Assembly: GCA_029204045.2 (NCBI GenBank)
Contig: CM055066.1
Span: forward strand, 51,709,991 to 51,773,990
Source: Tillandsia leiboldiana
Taxonomy: Eukaryota; Streptophyta; Magnoliopsida; Poales; Bromeliaceae
Direction: 5' to 3'
Length of the DNA stretch: 64,000 nt
Below, piece after piece: positions 11,794-24,410 of this stretch. Position numbers and translations under genes: made by a program. Below the pieces are notes generated by a model. It saw nothing but the letters and a program-made list of their open reading frames with translations. It ran no database searches and was not told where the DNA came from. Within the stretch, counting starts at the first letter, position 1. Each line of letters opens with the position of its first letter.

Positions 11794-14700
11794 ATGGTGA
11801 AGGTGCGTATGAACACGGCGGATGTGGCGGCGGAGGTGAAGTGCCTCCGCAAGCTGATCGGGATGCGGTGCGCGAACGTATATGACATCTCCCCCAAGGT
11901 ATATAACCCAGCACCAATCCCCTATGCCCAATCCCCAAAACCCTGTAGAACATGCACTCATTTCCCCTTCTACGCGTGTATCTTTTGTGTATTTGATCGA
12001 TAGGACCTGCTACATAGATCCCCCAATCCCTTTTTTTCACCTTTTCTCCGTTTAAACTAGCTTTTATGATGCAAAGTTTCATAATTTGTGCATTTCTGCT
12101 TCCTATGATCTTATTTTTCTGTTGTTTTTGTGTAGATACTGTAGAAAAGGGGAGTTTTTGGGGTTAAAGTAGGAGACTTTAATCATAGTAGGTACTTAAG
12201 CTTGAATTCTAACCCTAGTACTAGGAGGAGCTTTTGGTTTGCGAAGTGATCGATTAAATGGAAATATAAGTGTTTGGCTTGTGCACAAAAGATCAAAGGA
12301 AAATTCCTAAATAGCTGTTCTGTGTTAAGTTCATTCGTATTTCACGGAAGCCGACGTTTTTATCGATGCTTATCTTCGGCTTGAAGAAAGATACTACGCG
12401 CGTCCCGTTCTAAGCTAGTTTTGCGAATATAAGCGGGAGTTTTCATTTCGTTCTAGCAGTGTGGAGGCCGAGTAGATCACTACAACTAGTATTAACATGT
12501 TTGTTCAATCTACAATTTCATCGAAGTAGGCGCAAGTCTCCGACTTCTTCAATGTTTATGGGGATTAATCTCATAATAATCGGTTCTAATGATTCTTTAT
12601 TTTATAGACTTATCTATTCAAGCTGATGAATAGCAGTGGAATCACCCAATCAGGGGAGAGTGAGAAGGTATTTTTGTTGATGGAAAGCGGAGTCAGGTTG
12701 CATACAACTCAGTATATGCGGTATAACAACGCCCTTGTTTCTGTTTTCTTAAAATATATAAGATATCGTCAATTGCTGCTCGTTTGAGCTGTGTTAGTTA
12801 CTGGAATGCTCTGTCTAATTGCAGTGACAAAAATACAACTCCTTCCGGCTTTACTCTTAAATTGCGGAAACATATACGGACAAAAAGAGTTGAAGACATC
12901 CGGCAACTGGGATATGATCGTGTAAGAATTAAATCCTCGTGAATTCACCTTCTCTTTGCTTAAAATACGGTATTCTATGCTTTTCCATTTTTTGGTTCTT
13001 ATATGATCTTTATACTGCTGCCCTTTTTTTTTGGTTTTTTATATTTGCAGATTATTCTTTTCCAATTTGGATTGGGTAGTAATGCTCATTATATAATTCT
13101 CGAACTATATGCCCAAGGAAATATTCTTCTCACGGATTCTGAATTTACTGTAATGACGCTACTCCGCTCTCACAGGTTGTTATCAAATCCACAATCACCA
13201 AGTTTAGAGGATATTTATGGGTGATTTGATAGTATGATTATACCAGATATCTTAATCATTTTGTATCTTAGATCCACCTCAATTTTCTGAATCTTTGATC
13301 TCTATAGACAGGCGGCAAACCAGGCCTTTATTCATTTCATTTTTCACTTTATTCTATATATGCTCAATACTTTTTTTCTCTCATCGTCAGTAAATTGACC
13401 TAAAACTCTCACACTTCTTATCTTGAAATGGTTTTGAACTTTGAAGGGAAAAAATCGATGCTTGTAGAGTAACTTTTTTTCTTCTAGTTTATGTTGCATT
13501 GAGATTTCTCTTTGTGCATTATATAGAGCAAACTCAACATTATGAAAGGGTCTTTGGTTAGTAATAAAATTGTATCCTTTTTTTTCTTTGTATATTTTTG
13601 TTTCCTTGTTTTAACTTCTGTTCTCTGTCAAACTTTGTTATTTGTTGACAATGCAACCACGATAATTTTTTGTTTGCTACAGAGATGATGATAAGGGTTT
13701 GGCTATTATGTCACGACATCGCTATCCAATAGAGGCTTGCCGCCTTTTTGAACGAACCGACTTCTTGAAGTTAAAAGACACCCTAAATAACTCAAATTCA
13801 ACCAAGCATGGTGAGTCTTCAGAACTTATTGATGGTGGGAACAATATTCCGGATAAATCCAAAGAACAAACTAAATCTAAGAATAAAAAAGCCAATGATG
13901 GTAGCCAATCAAATAAAGCTACTTTGAAGACCGTTCTTGGAGAGGCTTTGAGCTACGGACCAGCACTCTCTGAGCACATTATATTGGACACTGGCCTGCT
14001 TCCAAATATGAAACTTGGGAAAGATCCTGATAGTAAAATTGGGGATGACACGATACAGCTTCTTGCAGAAGCTGTTTCCAGGTTTGAAGATTGGCTTGAG
14101 GACATCATATCCGGTGAGAGGATTCCCGAAGGATACATTTTGATGCAGAGTAAAACTACTGGAAAGGTTACAAAAAACCCACTTGAATCTGCTTCATCTT
14201 TGAAGGTTGATATTAGCAGTACTACAGAAGTCAGCTAGTTATCTCATACCTTCCATTTTAATTTCTTTTCTTTGCTTATCTAAGTGCAAATTAACTATGG
14301 TAATTTGCTGTTCTTAACTTTTGTGGGTATTTTTACGCAATATTGTTTGCTTTAGGTAGTTCTTTCTGAAAATAGTGGGTGGACAAAGTTTTCTATGCTG
14401 TATTTGCCGTTCGCCTAATTGCAATGTCTCCTTTTGAGTTTTTGAACTTTTCTCGAGGAAACAGTGCTTTTCAAATATATGTTCAATCAACTGAATTTTG
14501 ATAATGTGTATTTGGTGCACAGATTGGGCATATATGCTGGTAACATGCATCTACCAAGTGTTTTACTGAACTTTATGTTCTCATTTTATTCAGTGTCACA
14601 TATAAATTGTCATTTATTTTATCACGCAATATGAGATTTGACTATTATGCCGTGTATTACTTTTAGTACACAATTTAGGGTTTTGATCAGAAAATTCGGG

Positions 14701-17700
14701 CTGGATTTCATTTTGCCTTCATTTCTCGCCTCCGTGTCTTTTGTGAATCTGTTGATATATGCTCAAATAAAATTGATCTGCTCCTTTCGATGATTTATCT
14801 ACTCTGTGAGAAAAATAAAACATATCCTTTTATTTCCATACGCAGATATATGATGAATTCTGTCCAATACTGCTGAATCAGTTCAAGTCAAGGCAATCTG
14901 TTGAATTTGAGACATTCGATGCAGCTTTAGACGAGTTTTACAGTAAAATCGAAAGCCAAAGAGTGGAGCAGCAACAAAAGGCAAAAGAAGAAACGGCGAC
15001 ACAGAAGCTTAACAAGATACGCTCGGATCAGGTTCATACTTCCACTCTTTCTCTCTCTTTCACAAAATGGCCTCTATAGCATTTTAAGATATTCTTACGA
15101 TGCAGGAAAACCGTGTACATACATTGAGGAAAGAAGTGGACCATTGTACTGAATTGGCGCAACTGATCGAGTACAACTTAGAAGATGTGGATGCGGCCAT
15201 TCTAGCCGTCCGTGTCGCCCTAGCAAATGGGATGGATTGGGAGGATCTTGCGCGCATGGTGAAGGAAGAGAGGAAATCAGGAAATCCAGTAGCAGGTCTC
15301 ATTGATAAACTCCATTTGGAAAGAAATTGCATTACCCTGCTCCTCGGTAACAACCTCGATGAAATGGATGAGGACGAAAAAACTGCCCCTGTTGAAAAGG
15401 TACTTCTTTCAGTTCCTTTCTTTTACTGCTACCACTGTTTTTTCTGCATTTTGTCTTCATCTGGAATATTTGATTTTTATCATTAGATTGAGGGTCTGTT
15501 AGATGCATGAAAATATTTCAGCATTTCTCCCGCCGTTAAGCCTTTTTTCTTTTGCATATTGCTTGATGATTCCTGGTTCCAAAATATTACATTCCTATTT
15601 ACATGCATTTGTTTTCATTTACTTCAGGTAGAGGTCGATTTGGCACTTTCTGCACATGCAAATGCACGCCGCTGGTACGAAATGAAGAAAAAACAGGAAA
15701 GTAAGCAAGAAAAGACCATAACAGCACATGAGAAGGCTTTTAAAGCAGCAGAGAAGAAGACGCGCCAACAACTTGCTCAGGTAATCTTGTAGTAAATTAT
15801 ACTTCAAATTCCACTTTGGACATAAATTCATGTAACACTTTTTATTTCAACGTGAATATCCATATATTGCCAATTAAGTTTAGCCTCCTCTTAAGATTAA
15901 GTTTAGTCCTGTCTTAACTCAAAATCATTGGAGCTAGTGGTCACTTCAAACCAAATTAAAGATAGTTGGTCAAATTGCAATTAGGAAAAGTTTGGTAAAT
16001 TTGTGATTTATAATAGAACAGAATTTCTTTTTTTTTTCGAGGAAAGGTAGCATGCTACCGCTTCATTCAATGAACCTTGAATTAAGCAAGAGATTGAGAC
16101 AACAGGGCCTCAAAAAAAAAAAAAAAAAAAAAAAAGCTACAGCCTAATAAATTAATACAGCCTATGTACACCAAGCACTCCAAGAACTATGCAAGGCCCG
16201 CGCCGTCGCAAGCCGTTGGCCCAAGTTGGATCTCCTATTATCGAAAATTCTCCTGTTACGCTCCAACCAGATTGTCCACCTCGACGCAACCATGGTTGCG
16301 CAACCCATTCGACCTCTACTCCCCCCCAAACAATTAAAGTGTTCCCACAGTGCTGTCACTGAGTTGCACTGACGAATAAACCGGTTGTCCACCAAATGAC
16401 TGCCAAGCAATGCCTTAGCCTCATCACATTCGATAAGAAGGTGGTCAACAGTCTCCACCCGCTCCGTACAGAAGACGCAATTAACCTCCCCGCTCCACCC
16501 CTTTTTCAATAGGTTATCCACCGTTAGTGTCTTGCGCTTCAATGCCACCCACACAAAAATTTTAGCTTTAAGCGGTGCTTTGACGCTCCATAACCGACCA
16601 AACAACTCGACCTTAACCCCACCGTCCTGCAAAAAGCAATACAACGACTTAACTGAAAAACGCTGTGAGTTAGACCACCTCCACGAAATTACGTCCGGCC
16701 CGCTACTCAGGCTCAGGTTCGACAAGAGCACTCTAAACTCCCGAACCGAAGAGCTCTCCCTTTGAGTCCTAGCCGGTAGACCCTTCAGGATCTTCTTCCA
16801 CCTCCAACCCCTCCTACCAAAACACTCGAACACCCTGCAATTCTTGTACTCTACTTCCTCAAAGATGCTCGGGAACTGTGAGCATAAGGATGACATACCC
16901 TCCCATTTATCCCGCCACAACTCAACCCATCTCCCATCCCCAATCACGTAATGAGCCCCACACTTGAACTCCTCCTTGGTACTTAGGACCCCCTTCCACC
17001 ACTGCGAGTTGGGTGAGAATGAGCTCCCCTCCCGGAGCGGTCTCATTTTTCTATAATAAATCTCCATAATCAGTTTTCCCCAAAACGAAGTTCTCTCCCG
17101 ACAATAACTTCCACCACTATTTTGACAACAGGGCCACATTCATACACCCCAGATTCAAGACCCCCAACCAGCCGCTTTTCCTGCTACGGCACACATGTTT
17201 CCACTGAACCAAGCAGAGCCCATCAGACACCGTCTTCCCTCCTCTCCAAAAAAAAGCACGTCTTAGAGCTTCCAAACGACTAATCACCCATTTTGGCGCC
17301 TTGAAGACCGAGAGGAAATAAAGTGGTACGCTTGCCAAAACCGAGTTAACCAAGGTTAATCGGCCCCCCTGAGACAAAAGCTTCACCTGCCAACCATCTA
17401 TACATTTCTCCACCTTATTGATGACATCGCACCAGTCCTCCTTCCTAACCTTTTTATTAGAGAGCGGCAGTCCCAAATATCTGATAGGGAACTTACCCAC
17501 CTTACACCCAATTAACTCGGCAAGACGCGCTCCCCTCGCCTCCCATTTCCCTAAGTAGAGCAGCTCGGCCTTACTCCTATTTATCTTTAAGCCCGAAGCC
17601 CACTCAAACAGTTGCCACACGAACTTAAGATTTCGTATTTCCCTCTCCTTGGCCGCATAGAAAAAAATAGTATCGTCCGCATACTGAAGAATTGAAACAT

Positions 17701-20700
17701 TGCACCTCTTAGAGGGCCCCACCCCTCGGAACAGATTGTTCCGAACCGCCATTGCCGTCATACGGGCTAGCCCTTCCGCTACCAGAAGGAACAACAGCGG
17801 CGATAAAGGGTCCCCCTGCCTTAAGCCTCTACGCGTTTTAATCCATTTGGTGGGGGTTCCATTAACAAGGATAGCAATCTTGGCGTTGGAAATACATTGC
17901 TCTACCCAGCCACACCACCTACAGTCTGCCCCAAGCCAGCCCATAACCCTCTGGAGAAACCCCCAGTTAACCATGTCGAATGCTTTTTCAAAATCAACCT
18001 TGATTCCGACACACTCCGCACCAGCTTTCGACCCCCAATTGATAATTTCTAGCCGTAACGAAGGTATCCAAAATCGAACGCCCCTCCAGGAAAGCGGCCT
18101 GAGACTGGTCGATGACCTCGCCCAACACCTTACTAAGCCTTTTCGCTAGAACTTTGGAGACGATCTTCTGAATTCCGTTAAGTAGACTAATTGGTCTGAA
18201 GTCACCGAATGCCTTAGCCCCTTCTTTGTTTGGCAGTAACACGATGTACGAATAGTCAATAGGACCCGTATATAGTAACCCGTCGAACAGGTCCGAGAAG
18301 ATGTAAAAAATGTCGTCCTCGATAATACCCCAGAACTTCTGATAAAACCTAAGACTGAACCCATCCTGTCCCGGAGCCTTATCACTCCCCAGTTGGAACA
18401 CAGCCCTTTTAATTTCTTCCCTGCTAAACGGAGATGTAAGCTGTTCCACGCTTAACGGCCAGCTGTGACCGAAAACCTCCTCCCAGTCGCCAAACGCCTC
18501 CCTTGAATCTTCGCTCGATGAGAAAACCTCCTTGAATTTCCGATGGAAGTATTCTCTTTTCTCGGTTTCCCTCCGAAAATGGAGACCTTGGTCTTCGACC
18601 TCCTCAATATGATTCCTCCGGCTTCTCCTGTTGGCGATAGCATGGAAAAAACTGGTGTTACCATCCCCTTCTTTGAGCCAATGTTGCTTTGCCCTGGTCT
18701 TCCACAGCACCTCCTCCTCCGCCACAATCGACGAAAGCTGCTGCTTAAACTCCTTCCTCCTTTCCAGCTGCGAAGTAGATAAGTAGCCAGCTTCCTCGAT
18801 TATGTCCAAAGCCTGAATCTCGGCAGTAATATCCCTCTTAGCCTTGGTGATGCTATGGAAATTAGCATGGCACCACTCTTTGATCCTCTTCCTGCAATGC
18901 CTCAACTTGGCCGTAAAAGAGAGAATGCTCGGCTGAAACCTATGTACTTCAGCCCACCACCCGGGCACCCTTGCGCAGAAATCCTCCCGCAGAAGCCGCG
19001 CATTCTCGAATCTAAACCTACGAGGCGGCAGCTCAACTCCCCAAGAAAGCAATAACGGAGAGTGATCGGATGTAACCCGTGGAAGTGCAACCACCTTCGA
19101 CAAGGGAAAGGCTAGATCCCACTCCGTGGAGATAAGGAAGCGATCCAACTTGGCTAGCGTCGGCTCGTCCTGCATGTTGGACCAAGTGAAACTCTGATTT
19201 TCCAGTGGTAAATCGATAAGCTCCAACCTCCTAAGAAAGTCCGAGAATAAGGTCATCAGTTTACTGCACCAGCTCTTTCCCTTCCTCTCGTGAAGACCTC
19301 TTGTCAGATTAAAGTCCCCACACACAACCCAAAGACCCCTACACACCTCTTTAAGACCCTCCAACTCCGCACAGAATTCCACTTTCTCATTCCACCCCGA
19401 AGGCCCGTACACATTCGTTAGATAGAAGAGAGCTCCGGTGATCGCGTGCTTCAGCCGAATAGAATGGAATTTCATATATAGCTTTTATTAAACAGGGCCA
19501 CGTATGTTTTTTGCTCTCTTTTTTTGTACTTTAATTAGCTCCTGCCCATCATTTAAGCGAGCTGAAAATGCATTTTAATTTTCTAGTACTAACGACTGTT
19601 TATTTCTTGCAGGAAAAAACTGTCGCCGCAATATCTCATATGCGCAAAGTTCACTGGTTCGAGAAGTTCAACTGGTTCATCAGCAGCGAGAATTATCTGG
19701 TTATCAGTGGTCGTGATGCTCAACAAAACGAGATGATTGTCAAGCGATACATGTCCAAAGGAGATCTGTAAGTAAAGCTTACTATCTTATGGGTTTCAAT
19801 CCAAAACTTTGTCATACATAATGAATACTACCCCGTCAATTAATGCAATTGACCTGATTTTATTGGAGTTGTAGATTACATCATTCTTCATCCGTCCGTC
19901 TTGCAATATGAAACTCATTATTCATTATGTTTTTACGCTATGACTTATTTTGAGCTCTTTAAATAGGTATGTACATGCAGACCTTCACGGAGCTTCGAGC
20001 ACTGTGATTAAAAATCATAAGCCAGACAGTCCAATACCACCCCTGACATTAAATCAAGCCGGATCTTTTACTGTAAGTTAAATAGTTCATATTTCTTATT
20101 GTAGTAATAATGTACAAAAGGAGTGTTTGGCCGCACGGTCATGGCACGCGACCGTGCAAACCCGCGTTGGAGAGAATCTCTGCATGCGGAGCTTCTCTCC
20201 GAAAGCCTACTTTGTTAATATCTATTTACCTATTTTTCCTTACAAAGATCTGAATTTTTTGTACATGCTATTAAAACAGTTTTTTCGATATGTGTTTTAC
20301 GGAAATGCTAAACTAATTATAATTGAAAACAAACTTTCTCCGATGAATCAGACGACTTCCTAACCTGAAATAACAGCACTTTTGCCAGCATCTGTAAATT
20401 CCAGTGGTGTATATGAAGATTCAGATTATACAGATGTATAACATTTGTAGATGATTTTACAGGGAGATATATGTAAAGGCCTGTCCATTCTCTTACTTCT
20501 CAAACACTTTTTTTTTTTCCAGGTCTGTCACAGCCAAGCATGGGACTCGAAAATTGTGACGAGCGCTTGGTGGGTGTACCCACATCAAGTGAGCAAAACT
20601 GCACCAACCGGCGAGTATCTCACTGTGGGAAGCTTCATGATCCGCGGTAAAAAGAATTTTCTCCCTCCTCACCCTCTTGTGATGGGATTCGGCCTTCTCT

Positions 20701-22811
20701 TTCGATTAGATGAAAGCTCCTTGGCTTCGCATCTAAATGAAAGGCGTGTAAGAGGTGAAGATGAAGCCCTTCAAGAAATCCAAGAAGAACCTCGTAAAGA
20801 ACAGAACGAATCTGGTTCAGATGAAGAAATTGTTAGTGAAGGAGAGACAAGTAAAGATCCGGGTACGGTTCCAGTATCTCCTAATGATAATGCTGAAGCA
20901 AGCAATTTGATAGACCTTCCCGATGAGAATTCCTCGGACAAAGATACTACTACCCAACTTGAGGTTCTTATGGATAAGGCTTTGGGCCTTGGCCCTGCTA
21001 AATTATCTAATAAATATTCTGGTTTGGATGATAATAAATCGACATTGGAAGAGGCAGATGATGTTGAAGATAAAAACACTGCTGTGAGAGAGAAGCCTCA
21101 TGTATCGAAGGCAGAGAGGCGAAAACTCAAGAAAGGACAGAATAAAAATGAAATTGCGAGTGGATCTCGTGAAAACGAAGCGGGAGATAAACCAGCTCCT
21201 TCAGGTTCTCAACAAGATAGAGTTAAGGAGAACTCAAAGACTGCTGGTACAAAAATTAATCGCGGGCAAAAGAGCAAACTTAAAAAGATAAAGGAGAAAT
21301 ATGCGGAGCAGGACGAAGAAGAAAGGGAAATTCGTATGGCTTTACTGGCGGTAAATACAATGATTTTTTGGATTTGTTTATTAGTTCTTAAGGACGCTGC
21401 CATTTGTCCGCCATGTTATTTTCCTACTTCCATTATTAAACAGCTTTTCATTATTTCAGTCTGCTGGAAAAGCTCTGAAAAAGGATAAAGATTCACATGA
21501 TCAGGATGCAGTTCCTGAGATGCCAACAAAAGTAGTATCTGGTACTTCACTAAAAGTTTTCTCTGGTTTCGAATTTATCTTTCCTAAATCATAATTTTAA
21601 AAAAAAGAAATAGTGCATGGGAGTTTTTCTTTTTGCATGCAGCTAGAAATTTTTGGTGTTGTATTCGATTCTTATTATCTGAGGAGTGTCAAAATAATTT
21701 TTAGTGGCATTTTTACTTAAGATCTGCAATTTTTTCTGCGAAACGAATTTTGCTTGAACTTGCTTTCTTTTTAGTGACAAATCTTATTACAATTGAAATA
21801 ATTCCCTGATTATTTGGGTCATATGTGCTTTAGTAGATGTCTGTAGAATGATCAATTTTGTTATAGCACAGCAGAATCACGAAAATCATATCTTTATATC
21901 TATTCATTCGTGTTCTTTAGAGTGACAGCTCTTGTTCTTAAGGAGCGAGTCTCCATATATTTTAATGCAGGAGTGACAGTTCTTGCCTGGATTTGTCTGG
22001 AATAATCTAGTCAAACGTTTTTCCTTTTCTTCCTATTTTCAGGCCAAGATGATTCGTTGAAAGTATGTTACAAATGTAAAAAACCCGGCCACCTTTCTCG
22101 CGATTGTCGAGAAAATTCTTCTGAAGCAGATAAGCCCCACGGCTTAAATGCAAATGGTGCCAACTCTGAGGATCTTACTGCAGGAACAAACAAATCTAGT
22201 TCTGAGATGGATAAGATAGCTATCGACGACGATGGAATCCATGAAATTGGCGAAGAGGAGAAAATGAAATTAAATGATTTAGATTACTTGACAGGAAATC
22301 CTTTACCGAGCGATATTTTGCTGTACGCTATTCCGGTTTGTGGTCCTTATAATGCGTTGCAAACATATAAATACCGCGTCAAGATAACTCCAGGCACTGC
22401 AAAGAAAGGGAAAGGTATCTTCTTCTCCTCTAAATTGAATGTTGAGAAATGAATTAGTTGGTTTTATAAACTTTAATCCATAAATTTGCCTCCGTATCTT
22501 CCTCTCCGGCGGAGGTGAGGAACTTGGGTTAGGATCTCATTGTGTACTTCGACATTCTCGACTTTTTGGTGATTTGAAGTTGTAAGTATTCTTTCTAACA
22601 TTAAAGTATCGTCATTTCAGCTGCGAAAACTGCGATGAATCTGTTCAGTCACATGCCCGAAGTGACGAACCGAGAAAAAGAGCTGATGAAAGCATGCACC
22701 GACCCGGAATTGGTGGCCGCAATCGTCGGCAACGCTAAGATCACCGCACCAGGTCTCACTCAACTAAAGCAGAAACAAAAGAAGGGGAAGAAGTCATCGA
22801 AGGAAAACTAG
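11794..22811 (+). CDS. NEMF: NEMF/Rqc2-type ribosome quality-control factor (NFACT protein, CCHC knuckle)
   Basis: Plant homologue of NEMF/Rqc2 (Arabidopsis EMB1441 type). In other eukaryotes this protein binds stalled 60S subunits carrying peptidyl-tRNA and directs C-terminal tailing and Ltn1 ubiquitination. Exons: 11794-11898, 12608-12720, 12825-12921, 13051-13175, 13683-14229 (end could be 14205), 14846-15031, 15106-15399, 15628-15780, 19613-19767, 19967-20072, 20523-21350, 21460-21541, 22043-22414, 22621-22811; about 1117 aa. NFACT-N starts at MVKVRMNTADVAAEVKCLR. A coiled-coil stretch spans exons 6-8. NFACT-R has HMRKVHWFEKFNWFISSEN and YVHADLHGASSTVIKN. An acidic/lysine-rich linker and a CCHC knuckle (CYKCKKPGHLSRDC) follow. 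The NFACT-C end has LPSDILLYAIPVCGPYNALQ. The 3.8-kb eighth intron contains an antisense LINE. Confidence 0.95.
16162..17974 (-). pseudogene. LINE ORF2 fragment: reverse transcriptase palm and zinc-finger end
   Basis: Two overlapping frames continue ORF2. The first (17117-17974) carries RRGLRQGDPLSPLLFLLVAE and the catalytic QYADD, and ends at a stop where relatives have a Trp-Trp-Trp run. The second (16162-about 17075) resumes in another frame at WGKLIMEIYYRKM and runs through the zf-RVT type C-x2-C ... H-x4-C segment near DHLLIECDE. The catalytic YADD is present, but the polyprotein cannot be made. Confidence 0.9.
17994..19475 (-). pseudogene. LINE ORF2 fragment: endonuclease C-terminus and reverse transcriptase N-terminus
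   Basis: A 493-codon frame covers the last part of the endonuclease domain (LTNVYGPSGWNEK, GDFNLTRG, SDHSP), a linker rich in basic residues, and the first reverse transcriptase motifs (GQDGFSLRFYQKFW, FRPISLLNG, SQAAFLEGR). The frame is lost just after FVTAR. Reading resumes in the next frame with EIINWGSKAGAECVGIKVDF, so a single-base deletion is the simplest explanation. The domain starts too late for a functional endonuclease. Confidence 0.9.
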
Positions 22812-23792
22812 AAGATACTCCGACAGGCCGCAAAGCTTCAAAACAATTGCTCGTCCGAAATATTTGGCTCGTTTCTGGGAATTTTCTTCGTGAACAGACG
22901 CAAGAAAAGGCTAAACGGAGTTCCGTGGCAAGATCGAACAGATGTTAACTAAAAGAAGATTGAATTTTGAGCTGTTGATAGATCAGATTAGTATCTTCGA
23001 GGCCTTTCTTTTTTTGCTTTCGTTTTCATCTTCGAAACTTCTATGTTGCACTGTAACATACAAGTCAGAGATTCAGTTCTTTGTAGCTTCTTATCTGCAA
23101 TGTAACATAATCTATGACAACTATTGATACTCTGTTCACACACTGTTCAGTAATGATATTAAAATGCGATGGAAGAGTTCGAGTTCGTCATCGATGTGAT
23201 CATATTTTATCTGTAATTTTCCTTTTTGATCGAAATGGACCAATCGCGAAACTTTTCGATTACAAGTAGTTTTTGGTTTATGCTTTGCTCTACTGCAGTA
23301 ATAATCATCTTTGTTGTGAGTTAAGACTCATTTTCTCTTGAAATTGTTAGCATCTGAGTTTTAAAATTTTGCAATTGGCCATGTAAATTTATCATTTAAT
23401 CATTTAAAAGTAGCTAATAAAAGCCAAATAATGAAGAAATAATAAAAAGAATATGTCTGCAATATTGATTGATTTTTGACATCAAATTGAGTCACTTTTT
23501 ATAAATTAAACATAATAATTGTGGCCAATTTTACCTATGAAAAATAATTTTAATCACTTTAAATTGATGAAAATATGAATCTAAATGGTTAATTATAAAA
23601 ATTTAAAAGTTCAGAGCAAAAGTTCAAATAGTTCATATATATATGTATATTTATTTATTTAATGCCTTCTATTTTAATTTTTTTAATTTTTTTATTTTGT
23701 TGCAAATTGCATTATATTTTATGTTGTTTCCTTGTTGCTATACTCCTCCAATAACGTCCCCAGAACACCAAGAATGAAATTTAAATACCACA
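22812..23792. other. NEMF 3' UTR and AT-rich spacer
   Basis: The first 300-350 bases after the NEMF stop look like 3' UTR. The rest (about 23330-23760) is AT-rich with no recognised element or gene. Confidence 0.5.
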
Positions 23793-23954
23793 TTGGGGGA
23801 GTTATTCGGAGCCCCACAATTTCCCTCATTTCGCCGTGGACGCGTCACCTCTTTTCCCCGATATCTCCCCAAAAACCCTAAAAATCCTCCAAAACCAAAA
23901 CAAAAACCATGGATTTACGTCAAATTTCTCTCCGATCAAATCGAAGAACGCATC

Positions 23955-24335
23955 TTTTGCTCGAAACCCTACTCTCCGCGCTTTCGAACGGTGCAATTTG
24001 ATCCCGATTTTGTAAGAATTGGACCAATTTCTCTACCTTTTTTCCTAATTTTTACCCTAGCATGGAACCCTAGATTTTCGTCAGATTTTTCCCCGCTCGC
24101 ATCAAATAATGCATCTTTTGGTCGAAACCCTAATCTCCGCCCTTTCGAACGGCGCAATTTGATCCCGATTCCTACAAATTTGGGCCTATTTCTCCACCTT
24201 TTCCCCCATTTTTACCATATATTTCCCATTTTGGGAATCCTTGATTTTCATCAGATTTTTTCCCGTTCGCATCAAAGATCGAATCTCCTGTAAAAAACCC
24301 TAATCGCCGCCCTTTCGAACGGTGCAATCTGATCC
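23955..24335 (+). repeat. Three degenerate tandem units of about 165 bp in the FAR1-family leader
   Basis: The block gaaaccctactctccgcgct...ttcgaacggtgcaatttgatcccg recurs at about 23960, 24124 and 24294 (spacings about 164 and 170). Each copy is followed by related text ending in ccaatttctcc-type sequence. The last copy ends about 75 bases before the predicted start codon at 24411, so the array is probably promoter or 5' UTR. Confidence 0.8.
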
Positions 24336-24410
24336 CAATTTCCCCAAATTTAGGCCAATTTCTCCATCTTTTCCCTCAATTTTCTTTTCTTTTCGCCCTA
24401 GCGGAGTGCG

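Larger units (their letters stand above)
16028..19485 (-). mobile_element. 5'-truncated, inactivated L1-type LINE inside an NEMF intron
   Basis: A non-LTR retrotransposon lies antisense to the host gene. In element order, frames encode the C-terminal half of an apurinic-type endonuclease (VCGDFNLTRG, SDHSPLLLSW), a reverse transcriptase (FRPISLLNGIQKIVSKVLA, SQAAFLEGRSILD, QYADDTIFF) and a zf-RVT-like end (NCVFCTERVETVDHLLIECD). The 3' end carries a short A tail, seen as the T run 16028-16037. The 5' end is cut within the endonuclease near 19475-19485. It is broken by a frameshift near 18050, a Trp-to-stop change near 17113 and another frameshift near 17075. A 24-base A run (16112-16135) lies near its 3' end on the + strand. 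The flanks share only a weak gaatttc, so no firm target-site duplication. Confidence 0.93.

Noticed and set aside
11660..12082. Overlapping - strand frames across the NEMF first exon
   Set aside because: They are composed of CT/GA repeat translations (poly Ser-Leu, Glu-rich) antisense to the conserved NFACT-N start.
17700..18149. 149-codon + strand frame inside the LINE
   Set aside because: It is antisense to the well-conserved reverse transcriptase frame.
16101..19497. aacagggcc occurring near 16101, 17125 and 19490
   Set aside because: Considered as a target duplication or nested-insertion mark of the LINE. One copy is within ORF2 coding sequence and the contexts differ, so chance or element-internal origin is more likely.
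23793..24293. 166-codon frame upstream of the FAR1-family start
   Set aside because: It spans the tandem leader repeats, is rich in Phe/Pro/Arg from cctaaaaccc-type text, and is out of the gene model.
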